Assembly: GCF_028993635.1 (NCBI RefSeq)
Contig: NZ_CP118631.1
Location: forward strand, 62,001-126,000
DNA from: Mucilaginibacter sp. SJ
GTDB lineage: Bacteria > Bacteroidota > Bacteroidia > Sphingobacteriales > Sphingobacteriaceae
Direction of reading: 5' to 3'
Length of the DNA: 64,000 nucleotides
The first letter of the stretch is position 1, and every line of letters begins with the position of its first letter. Positions 26,185-32,591 of the stretch are shown here, one piece after another. A program made the translations under genes and the position numbers. Under the pieces are notes generated by a model. It was given only the letters and a program-made list of their open reading frames with translations, had not been told where the DNA came from and did not search any database.

Positions 26185-27219
26185 AAACGCTATTCCCTTA
26201 AGTCGTAAGCCTGCGCGCTCGTCCAGCCCGAACAATAAGTTCATGTTCTGTACTGCCTGACCGGAAGCGCCCTTAAGTAAGTTGTCCATTATGCTGATAA
26301 TGAATATTTTGTTGTCGTGTTTTTTTACCTGGATAAAGCATTTATTAGTATTCACAATTTGCTTTAAATCAATGTTGCGATTGGTTACATGCGTAAACGG
26401 ATGACCATCGTAGTAGCTTTGGTAAAGTGCTAATGCTTCTTCCTCGCTCAAATCGCTCTCAGTATAAATTGAAGCAATAATGCCACGGGTAAAATCACCG
26501 CGATAAGGTACAAAATTGATAGCCTTATCAAAGCCGGCTTGCAACTGCCTTAATGACTGACCGATCTCATTTAAATGCTGGTGACTAAATGCTTTGTAAA
26601 CAGAGAGGTTATCATTACGCCATGTAAAATGCGAGGTAGGCGATAAGCTTTGGCCGGCACCTGTAGAGCCGGTTGTAGCTGTAACGTGAACTTCGTTATT
26701 CAGAAAACCTTTTGAAGCCAGCGGAAGTAAACCCAATTGCAAACAGGTAGCAAAGCAACCGGGGTTGGCAATATTAGAGGCTGTTTTAATAGCCTCACGG
26801 TTCAACTCCGGCAAGCCATACACAAAACTTTTGCCGTTTAAAGTTGAGTTTTGGTTCAGTCTGAAATCCTGGCTTAAGTCAATGATCTTAACCGAATCGG
26901 GGATAACGTTTGCTTCCAGGAACTTTTTGGCGTCACCGTGGCCAACGCAAAGGAAAAGTACATCAATATCTGTAGATAATTCGGCCACAAATTTCAGATC
27001 GGTATCACCAAACAGGTCGGTATGTACCTGGTAAACATAGTTACCCGCGTTGCTGTTGCTGTGAACAAAAGCTATCTCCACATTAGGGTGATTGATCAGG
27101 ATCCGGAGCATTTCGCCACCGGTGTACCCTGCTCCGCCAACTATACCTGCACGTATCGCCCCCCGGCCCCCTGAAGGGGGAGCAAGAGTAGCGTCATTAT
27201 TATCTTTAAATTCAGTCAT
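26182..27219 (-). CDS. argC: N-acyl-gamma-glutamyl-phosphate reductase
   Basis: The 345-residue enzyme has the Rossmann start AGIVGGAGYTGGEMLRIL (about residues 25-42), VDVLFLCVGHG-type block, and the active-site cysteine in ANPGCFATCLQLGLLPL (about 153-169), followed by a TGSTGAGQSLSPTSHF segment. It reduces N-acyl-glutamyl phosphate to the semialdehyde. The N-terminus has an odd Pro/Gly-rich extension (residues 12-21, LAPPSGGRGA) encoded by a CCCCCTGAAGGGGG repeat; the core may start later, but no other ATG before the Rossmann fold exists. It lies between the cupin gene and argD. Confidence 0.93.
   Translation of the reverse strand: MTEFKDNNDATLAPPSGGRGAIRAGIVGGAGYTGGEMLRILINHPNVEIAFVHSNSNAGNYVYQVHTDLFGDTDLKFVAELSTDIDVLFLCVGHGDAKKFLEANVIPDSVKIIDLSQDFRLNQNSTLNGKSFVYGLPELNREAIKTASNIANPGCFATCLQLGLLPLASKGFLNNEVHVTATTGSTGAGQSLSPTSHFTWRNDNLSVYKAFSHQHLNEIGQSLRQLQAGFDKAINFVPYRGDFTRGIIASIYTESDLSEEEALALYQSYYDGHPFTHVTNRNIDLKQIVNTNKCFIQVKKHDNKIFIISIMDNLLKGASGQAVQNMNLLFGLDERAGLRLKGIAF
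27158..27185. repeat. CCCCCTGAAGGGGG box inside the argC N-terminus
   Basis: CCCCCCGGCCCCCTGAAGGGGG runs into the argC coding region and encodes its Pro/Gly-rich N-terminal extension without breaking the frame. Confidence 0.75.
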
Positions 27220-27232
27220 AATTTTAACAATT

Positions 27233-27261
27233 ATTCCCCTTTAGGGGGTTAGGGGGCTAAA
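27233..27261. repeat. CCCCTTTAGGGG box at the cupin stop
   Basis: TTCCCCTTTAGGGGGTTAGGGGGCTAAATT. It lies between the cupin and argC genes and supplies the cupin stop codon (27249-27251) and its last residues (LAP). Confidence 0.75.
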
Positions 27262-27653
27262 TTTATCCGATCATTATTTGTAGATGGATATGAATATAAA
27301 ATAAACTCGAGGTCGCTTCGGTCGTTATTGCTGATGAAATGCTTTTGACCCGGATGGATCTCGATACCCTGTTCGGGTTTTAATACGATAACCTCACCGT
27401 CTATCGAAAATGTAGCCCGCCCTTTTAAAATAAAAAATACCTGTGTGGCCTTTTCGTGGTAATGCAATTGCTCGGCAGTCTCTGGTGGCATTAACTCCTG
27501 TTTAACAGATAACGCTTCTGTATCAATGAAAGTCCAGCCATGGCAATCATCGCCCCAGTTATAGTGCTTTAAGCAGTCACCTTTTGAAAATACGCCCCCT
27601 CCGCCCCCTAAAGGGGGAACCGGAACGTTGGATTCATTGATTGGATTAGCCAT
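27249..27653 (-). CDS. Small cupin protein in the arginine unit
   Basis: From the ATG at 27651-27653 this is a 134-residue one-domain cupin. A longer frame upstream is only possible by reading into argG, so I reject it. After a short N-terminal region containing repeat-derived VPPLGGGGGVF, the beta-barrel shows LHYHEKATQVFFILKGRATF and the second motif PGQKHFISNN, with His/Glu metal ligands in the first motif and His in the second. Its substrate is unknown; one-domain cupins may be enzymes or regulators. It begins seven bases after argG stops and precedes argC, so it is part of the arginine unit. Confidence 0.82.
   Translation of the reverse strand: MANPINESNVPVPPLGGGGGVFSKGDCLKHYNWGDDCHGWTFIDTEALSVKQELMPPETAEQLHYHEKATQVFFILKGRATFSIDGEVIVLKPEQGIEIHPGQKHFISNNDRSDLEFILYSYPSTNNDRINLAP
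27593..27619. repeat. CCCCCTAAAGGGGG box in the cupin N-terminus
   Basis: GCCCCCTCCGCCCCCTAAAGGGGGAACC is inside the cupin reading frame and encodes VPPLGGGGGVF. It does not shift the frame. Confidence 0.75.
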
Positions 27654-27660
27654 TCTTTCT

Positions 27661-28884
27661 TTATTGAGCATTTGCTCCCCCTTCAGGGGGCTGGGGGGCG
27701 GCATTTACTTTATGATAGATCATTACCTGGTTACCAAATATTTTAGAGAACCCTTTAACGTCTTCGCCGCTCCAGGCGTTGTTCATTTCGCCGTAGCTGC
27801 CAAACTTGTTCGACATCAGATCGTATGGTGATTCAATGCCTACTGCCTGGAAGCGATATGGATGTAACTGAACAAATACTTTACCTGTAACGTTTTTCTG
27901 AGTATCGGTTAAAAAAGCCTCGATATTGCGCATGATCGGGTCATGAAACTGACCTTCATGCAGCCAGTTGCCATAGAAAGATGATAACTGATCTTTCCAT
28001 GAAAGCTGCCATTTGGTTAGCACATGTTTCTCTAAAGTATGGTGAGCTTTGATGATCACCATAGGAGCGGCGGCCTCAAAACCTACACGGCCTTTAATAC
28101 CGATAATAGTATCACCAACGTGAATATCCCTGCCAATGCCATAAGGCTGAGCAATAGCCTGTAAGGCCTGGATAGCTTTTGTTGGATGATCGTATTTTTC
28201 ATCACCGATGGCTACCAACTCGCCTTTTTCAAAAGTAAGTACAAGGTCTTTTACTTCAGATGCAGTTACCTGTGTAGGCCATGCTTCTTCTGGCAGGCCA
28301 AGGTTTGAAGTCAAAGTTTCTTTACCACCTACCGATGTACCCCAGATCCCTTTGTTGATAGAGTATTTGGCTTTCTCGAAGTTCATATCAACACCATGTT
28401 TTTTCAGGTATTCGATCTCTTCTTCGCGGCTTAGTTTCAGGTCGCGGATAGGGGTGATGATCTTTACTTCAGGTACAAGGATGTTAAAGATCATGTCGAA
28501 ACGCACCTGGTCGTTACCTGCGCCTGTACTGCCATGGGCAACAAATTCAGCACCAATTTCTTTAGCGTAGTTAGCAATAGCTGTAGCCTGGCTTACGCGC
28601 TCGGCACTTACAGATAGAGGATAGGTGTTGTTTTTTAATACGTTGCCGTAAATTAAAAAGCGTACGCAGGTGTTGTAAAAGTTTTCAGTTTCATCAACCA
28701 CATGGTGTGAAGTAACGCCCATTTTATAAGCGCGTTCTTCAACGCCTTTTAACTCTTCCTCGCTAAAACCGCCGGTATTTACAATAACCGAGTGAACCTC
28801 ATAATCAAGGTCCTGTGTTAAATAAATACAGCAAAAAGAGGTATCTAAACCTCCGCTATAAGCTAATACTACTTTTTTCTTCAT
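27661..28884 (-). CDS. argG: Argininosuccinate synthase
   Basis: The 407-residue enzyme begins with the ATP-pyrophosphatase P-loop VVLAYSGGLDTSFCCIYL (about residues 4-21), and has AHGSTGAGNDQVRFD, the WGTSVGGKETLT block and a C-terminal tetramer arm. It joins citrulline and aspartate using ATP, the penultimate step of arginine synthesis. The last residues (about 396-407, AAPQPPEGGANAQ) are Pro/Gly-rich and come from a CCCCCTTCAGGGGG repeat rather than from the family core. The gene follows the GNAT gene after 104 bases and precedes the cupin gene. argH (argininosuccinate lyase) is not in the window. Confidence 0.95.
   Translation of the reverse strand: MKKKVVLAYSGGLDTSFCCIYLTQDLDYEVHSVIVNTGGFSEEELKGVEERAYKMGVTSHHVVDETENFYNTCVRFLIYGNVLKNNTYPLSVSAERVSQATAIANYAKEIGAEFVAHGSTGAGNDQVRFDMIFNILVPEVKIITPIRDLKLSREEEIEYLKKHGVDMNFEKAKYSINKGIWGTSVGGKETLTSNLGLPEEAWPTQVTASEVKDLVLTFEKGELVAIGDEKYDHPTKAIQALQAIAQPYGIGRDIHVGDTIIGIKGRVGFEAAAPMVIIKAHHTLEKHVLTKWQLSWKDQLSSFYGNWLHEGQFHDPIMRNIEAFLTDTQKNVTGKVFVQLHPYRFQAVGIESPYDLMSNKFGSYGEMNNAWSGEDVKGFSKIFGNQVMIYHKVNAAPQPPEGGANAQ
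27674..27702. repeat. CCCCCTTCAGGGGG box at the argG C-terminus
   Basis: CTCCCCCTTCAGGGGGCTGGGGGGCGGC is read in frame as the last residues of ArgG (PQPPEGGANAQ region). Confidence 0.8.
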
Positions 28885-28988
28885 GTTTTTGGTGAGCTTA
28901 AAGCTAAAGGCACAAGGCTTAAAGCTTTACTTATCAATTATGGTGATCTGTTTTATTAATTTACAGGTGTTAACCTTTGACCTAAATC

Positions 28989-29633
28989 CTAAACATCATG
29001 TTTTATACGTTTCTTTATGGCGTTCTCAATACGCTCAAGCAAAGTCGCTTTATGCGTAATGCGCTGCATTTTTTCTTCGTACTCTTTCTGTTTTTCTGCA
29101 GGATCAAAGAGCATGGCTGTGCACATGCAGTTTTTGCGGTTTTTGCTGGTTAAAATGTCAAAGTTTACGCAGCTTTTGCAGCCGGCCCAAAAATTTTCGT
29201 CCTGGGTTAGTTCTGAATAGGTAACCGGCTCGTAACCAAGCTCCGAGTTGATCTTCATTACCGCCAGACCTGTTGTTAACCCAAATATTTTGGCATTAGG
29301 GTATTTGGTACGCGATAACTGGAAAATGCGGTGTTTAATGGCCTTCGCCAACCCCGCTTTGCGGAACTGCGGATTAACAATAAGGCCCGAGTTGGCAACA
29401 AAGTCGCCGTGGCTCCAGGTTTCAATATAGCAGAAACCGGCCCAGGTGCCGTCTTTATGGAGAGCGATGACAGCTTTGCCCTCAAGCATTTTATTAGCAA
29501 CATATTCGGGCGAGCGTGTAGCTATACCAGTTCCGCGCGCCTTGGCCGATTCGGCCATCTCATCGCAAATCATAGTGGCATAATCTACATGCTGTGCAGT
29601 AGCAACCTGAATATCAAAATCTTGTATTGTCAT
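28989..29633 (-). CDS. GNAT-family acyltransferase heading the arginine unit
   Basis: The 214-residue protein has GNAT motifs: the acyl-CoA site region LIVNPQFRKAGLAKAIKHR and a hydrophobic strand VIALHKDGTWAGFCYIETW. After the domain come CKSC (about residues 152-155) and CMC (167-169), a four-cysteine pattern that could bind zinc or an iron-sulfur cluster. It is the first gene after the arginine leader ORF, directly upstream of argG. No argA or argJ is seen in the window, so this may be the N-acyl-glutamate synthase of the pathway (acetyl- or succinyl-CoA dependent); this is inference from position. Confidence 0.8.
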   Translation of the reverse strand: MTIQDFDIQVATAQHVDYATMICDEMAESAKARGTGIATRSPEYVANKMLEGKAVIALHKDGTWAGFCYIETWSHGDFVANSGLIVNPQFRKAGLAKAIKHRIFQLSRTKYPNAKIFGLTTGLAVMKINSELGYEPVTYSELTQDENFWAGCKSCVNFDILTSKNRKNCMCTAMLFDPAEKQKEYEEKMQRITHKATLLERIENAIKKRIKHDV

Positions 29634-29747
29634 TTAAATAGATAATTACCGTGAAATTAATTGGCTTTATCAGCCTTAAATAATTAGATGGTTTTTTTAA
29701 AAAGACGTTTAAAAAACTCTTTTTGTGTGGACAGGAGAAAAATTAAT

Positions 29748-29873
29748 TCAAACCCGCGGCATGTAGGTCCTTCGTCGGAGAGGGCAGTTTAAAAAAACAG
29801 TTGAACCCAAGGCAGCAGCAACCGGAGCAAAACTTGCTCTTGTAGCGGGCTTATTTAAGCTTGGTATATTCAT
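29748..29873 (-). CDS. Candidate arginine leader peptide (attenuator)
   Basis: A 41-codon frame (ATG at 29871-29873, stop at 29748-29750) lies 114 bases upstream of the GNAT gene that starts the arginine unit. It contains the three consecutive arginine codons CGA CGA AGG (residues 33-35, in CPLRRRTYMPRV), plus AGA (12) and CGG (40). The ATG is preceded by an A-rich stretch, typical of a Bacteroidota ribosome site. A GAGCAAgttTTGCTC hairpin and a T7 run lie within it. Stacked codons for the pathway's own product next to the operon are the hallmark of translational attenuation, but the alternative stem structures were not worked out. The remaining gap (29634-29747 and 29874-30067) shows no other gene. 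Confidence 0.6.
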   Translation of the reverse strand: MNIPSLNKPATRASFAPVAAALGSTVFLNCPLRRRTYMPRV

Positions 29874-29909
29874 TTTTTTTATTGAATTACTGTGTTTTTA
29901 ATTTCGCTG

Positions 29910-29940
29910 CAAAATAGGCTATAAAATTTTATTTATACAA
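29910..29940 (-). promoter_or_regulatory. Weak candidate promoter for the arginine unit
   Basis: On the minus strand TTG (29938-29940) is followed after 21 bases by TATTTTG (29910-29916), one base short of TAnnTTTG. It lies about 37 bases before the leader ORF start. Confidence 0.35.
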
Positions 29941-30067
29941 GAAAAAAATGCGATTATTTGCGGGTTGGTGAGTGGTTGATTAAGTTTATTGAGTGAGTAG
30001 TTTGATTTTGTCCGCAAAGCGTTGTTTCACAAATAGAACCATTCATCCAATCAACCTCATAAACCAC

Positions 30068-31024
30068 TCACTTTTTCAACATAATATCCGTGATAATCAT
30101 ATCAGCATGAACACGCGAGTTTTCGATGAACCAAAGGTGGGTATCCAGGCCGCCGCAAACCACGCCTGCAAGGTATAAACCAGGCATGTTTGTTTCCATG
30201 GTTTCGGGGTTGTATTGGGGGATGAATTTATCTTCAGAAAGTATAATACCAAGCTTTTTCAGGAACTCAAAGTTCGGTTTATAGCCTGTCATCGCCATTA
30301 CAAAATCATTGGGGATGGTGATTAAGCCTTCCGGAGTTTGAATATCCACTTCGTTTTCACGAATGGCCTCAAGATTAGCGTTAAAATAAGCTTTAATGCT
30401 CCCTTCTTTAATTCGGTTAATAATATCGGGTCGTACCCAGTATTTAACGCGGTTGCTCACTTCGCTGCCGCGGATCACCAGTGTTACCTCGGCACCTTTA
30501 CGGTAGGTTTCCAGGGCCACATCAATAGCCGAATTGCTTGAGCCAACTACCACCACTTTTTGCAGGGTATAATAATGAGGGTCCTGGTAGTAGTGTTTTA
30601 CTTTGGGCAGATTTTCGCCGGGGATATTGAGGTTAACTGCAATATCATAAAACCCGGTTGAAAGGATCACTTTTTTAGCCTGGTAGGTTGCTTTTTTTGT
30701 GGTTATGGTGTAAAAGCCATCTTCGGGTTTTACTTCAGTAACTTCTTCAAAAAGATGAATGGGCAGGTTATTTGAAAGTGCTACGCGGCGATAATATTCC
30801 AGGGCATCATTACGGGTTGGTTTGTTGTGTACGGTAACAAAAGGAACGCCACCAATTTCAAGCTTCTCGGATGTAGAAAAAAAAGTCATGGTAGCGGGAT
30901 AGTTGTACAATGAATTTACAAGTGTGCCTTTTTCGACAATTACGAAACTTAAACCGGCTTTTTGAGCAGCAAGTCCGCAAGTTAAACCTATCGGGCCACC
31001 GCCAATAATGAATATATCGAGCAT
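30068..31024 (-). CDS. ypdA: YpdA-like NAD(P)H-dependent flavin oxidoreductase
   Basis: The 318-residue flavoprotein has an N-terminal FAD motif IFIIGGGPIGLTCGLAAQKAG (about 4-24), a central NAD(P)H motif VVVVGSSNSAIDVALETYRKG and the C-terminal LYLAGVVCGGLDTHLWFIENS segment. This resembles YpdA, the putative bacillithiol-disulfide reductase of Firmicutes and Bacteroidota. It lacks the CxxC of thioredoxin reductase. Bacillithiol synthesis genes are not in the window, so the substrate is inferred from family only. It lies in the same orientation as the downstream arginine unit but is separated by the regulatory gap 29634-30067. Confidence 0.85.
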   Translation of the reverse strand: MLDIFIIGGGPIGLTCGLAAQKAGLSFVIVEKGTLVNSLYNYPATMTFFSTSEKLEIGGVPFVTVHNKPTRNDALEYYRRVALSNNLPIHLFEEVTEVKPEDGFYTITTKKATYQAKKVILSTGFYDIAVNLNIPGENLPKVKHYYQDPHYYTLQKVVVVGSSNSAIDVALETYRKGAEVTLVIRGSEVSNRVKYWVRPDIINRIKEGSIKAYFNANLEAIRENEVDIQTPEGLITIPNDFVMAMTGYKPNFEFLKKLGIILSEDKFIPQYNPETMETNMPGLYLAGVVCGGLDTHLWFIENSRVHADMIITDIMLKK

Positions 31025-31113
31025 TTATATACAGTTAAGAAATTAAAGAAATCCTGAACCGGTGCAGGTTCGGGGCATGTTTGCCGGTGCGGCAAAAATA
31101 AGAAAATAAAAAA

Positions 31114-31210
31114 GGGTAAGCTACTTTTATCGCGCCGCTCAACTCTCTACCCTTGCTGCGTTCCCACCCTGGGGGAGTTCAAGAGGAGCTGGCCGTAAAA
31201 GACTTACCCC
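31114..31210 (-). ncRNA. ffs: Small signal recognition particle RNA (4.5S RNA)
   Basis: On the minus strand a roughly 97-nt RNA begins GGGGTAAGTCTTTTACGGCC and ends in the matching AAAGTAGCTTACCC followed by a T6 run, so its ends pair. The SRP helix 8 tip is CCCAGGGTGGGAACGCAGCA, which fits the conserved SRP signature (GGNNGGAANGNAGCA type). The RNA scaffolds Ffh and targets nascent membrane proteins to the SecY translocon. It is expected in every bacterial genome, and it lies between ypdA and the 2H-phosphoesterase genes, alone with its own promoter. Confidence 0.93.
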
Positions 31211-31214
31211 GGCG

Positions 31215-31222
31215 CAAATATA
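31215..31222 (-). promoter_or_regulatory. SRP RNA -7 box
   Basis: TATATTTG on the minus strand matches TAnnTTTG and lies five bases upstream of the expected RNA 5' end, the correct distance for a -7 element. The -33 box is not clear. Confidence 0.6.
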
Positions 31223-31253
31223 GAAAAAGGTAGCGTTTATGGTTAAGAAAATG

Positions 31254-31883
31254 TTAAAAAAGGCTTATCTGTTGATTTATAGATGGATAATTTTTAATTT
31301 GCCTTGCTATAGCTAGGTTATCGTACTTCGTTAACACGTTTTCATCTCCCCGAAATTCAAATTCCCGATAAGTTTTAGCATGTTGGTCAATATCCAGCAA
31401 CAGATTTTTCAAAATCGTAAGCCGGTTAACAACAAATTTCACCTTCATTTCCCGCTTTTGAAAATGGGGCCAAAGCAGGTTAAATTGTTCGGGAGTGATA
31501 GCCCTTGCTACCGTGATATGGGGTATCGTGCTGCTGTCGCCAACAATACCCTTTAGTAATTTGAGCCAGTATTTATTTTGTTCGGTGAGTTTAAGCCGGG
31601 CAAAAATGGTTTTGTTATAATCGTTGCTCTCATTGAAGCAATCAAACCCATCTATCTCAAAAACCACAGGAGGCAACAAACTAAGTTTCCGGCTCAGGAA
31701 CGAAAAGCCCTGAACGTCCACATCCAGTGGTTTGCGCGGATAATTGTTGATAGTGATGTGCGACCGGGCATGCATGCTGGGATAATTACCGATAACACGT
31801 TTTGCTTCGCTTTTTAATTTCCGGATCATAACATCTACATGATCAGGTATCGGGAGGATAAAATGATAAAATGCGTAGTCCAT
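31254..31883 (-). CDS. 2H-phosphoesterase-like protein with C-terminal clamp-binding motif
   Basis: The 209-residue protein has the two catalytic histidine motifs of the 2H (LigT/2'-5' RNA ligase) superfamily: SHITINNY (HITI at about residues 42-45) and PHITVARAI (HITV at about 122-125). Such enzymes hydrolyse or form 2',5' or 2',3'-cyclic phosphate bonds in RNA or nucleotides. Unusually, the protein ends QQISLF (residues 204-209), which fits the bacterial sliding-clamp binding consensus (Q-x-[ST/N]-L-F). It is the second of a tandem pair (12 bases after the next gene) sharing a promoter region with dinB. The substrate is unknown. Confidence 0.85.
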   Translation of the reverse strand: MDYAFYHFILPIPDHVDVMIRKLKSEAKRVIGNYPSMHARSHITINNYPRKPLDVDVQGFSFLSRKLSLLPPVVFEIDGFDCFNESNDYNKTIFARLKLTEQNKYWLKLLKGIVGDSSTIPHITVARAITPEQFNLLWPHFQKREMKVKFVVNRLTILKNLLLDIDQHAKTYREFEFRGDENVLTKYDNLAIARQIKNYPSINQQISLF

Positions 31884-31895
31884 GATTGTTAAATT

Positions 31896-32525
31896 TTAAA
31901 TGAATAAATTGATCTGATCAGGGTCGCCGGCTTTAAGCAGTTCCAGTTCATCGCGGGTATAACCCGGAGCGGTCATGTTTTTAAATTCAAAAACCTTAAA
32001 CTTATTCCATTTGGCAAAGGCATCAAGTGTATCACGTTTTAATATGGTAAGTTCTTTAACCCAAAAAGGTTCCACCAATTTTTTATGCTTAAAATGAGGC
32101 CAAAGTATATCGAAATCTTTTTCGGCAATATCACGCACAACCGTTATATGTGGGATAATATTCTTTTTAATGCGCAGCTTCTTTTTTAAAGTGTTAAACC
32201 ATTCGTCGGTAGCGGGTGTTGCACGGATGTTAGCATAAATGGTCATGCAGCTATGCAGATGGGTGAAATGATAAAAACCATCCATATGCAGCAATATCGG
32301 TGGCATGGTATTCAGGGCCTGTCCCATCAATTCCAGGTTTTTATCCGCCATAAAGGGCTTTTGCCTTTCCAGGTGCTGAACAGAAATATGAGCAGGCGAA
32401 TCCATACTTTTATAACTACCGATAAGCCTTGCCGATGCTTTTTTGTAGCGCGCAATCTCATGCTTTACATTTTCGGGGGGCGATAATAACATCAGGTAAT
32501 CCTCATACATACTCATTTGCTTCAC
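31896..32525 (-). CDS. Second 2H-phosphoesterase-like protein with clamp-binding motif
   Basis: This 209-residue paralogue of the neighbouring gene has HISV (about residues 46-49; HxS variant of the first motif) and HITV (126-129). It ends DPDQINLFI, again a clamp-binding-like QINLF (204-208) near the C-terminus. Divergent starts: its ATG (32523-32525) and the dinB GTG (32592) are 66 bases apart. The tandem arrangement suggests duplication with diverged sequence outside the His motifs. Alternative starts (MSMYEDY, three codons later) are possible. Substrate and partner are inferred only from motifs. Confidence 0.85.
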   Translation of the reverse strand: MKQMSMYEDYLMLLSPPENVKHEIARYKKASARLIGSYKSMDSPAHISVQHLERQKPFMADKNLELMGQALNTMPPILLHMDGFYHFTHLHSCMTIYANIRATPATDEWFNTLKKKLRIKKNIIPHITVVRDIAEKDFDILWPHFKHKKLVEPFWVKELTILKRDTLDAFAKWNKFKVFEFKNMTAPGYTRDELELLKAGDPDQINLFI

Positions 32526-32538
32526 AATTTCTATATGT

Positions 32539-32582
32539 CAAATATGCTAATAAAATTAGCAAAATACAAAAAATATTAGCAT
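32539..32582. promoter_or_regulatory. Shared operator of the 2H genes and dinB
   Basis: Three half-sites are present: TGCTAAT at 32545-32551 and ATTAGCA at 32555-32561 and 32575-32581. The first two form an inverted repeat, and the last two are exactly 20 bases apart, two helical turns. On the minus strand CATATTTG (32539-32546, one base off TAnnTTTG) lies with TTG about 20 bases upstream, so half-sites overlap a likely promoter of the 2H genes. The third half-site is 10 bases before the dinB GTG. The regulator is unknown. Confidence 0.6.
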
Positions 32583-32591
32583 TTTTGGTAT

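Noticed and set aside
27654..27704. Longer start for the cupin at 27704
   Set aside because: It overlaps argG and reads only repeat-derived residues before the ATG at 27653.
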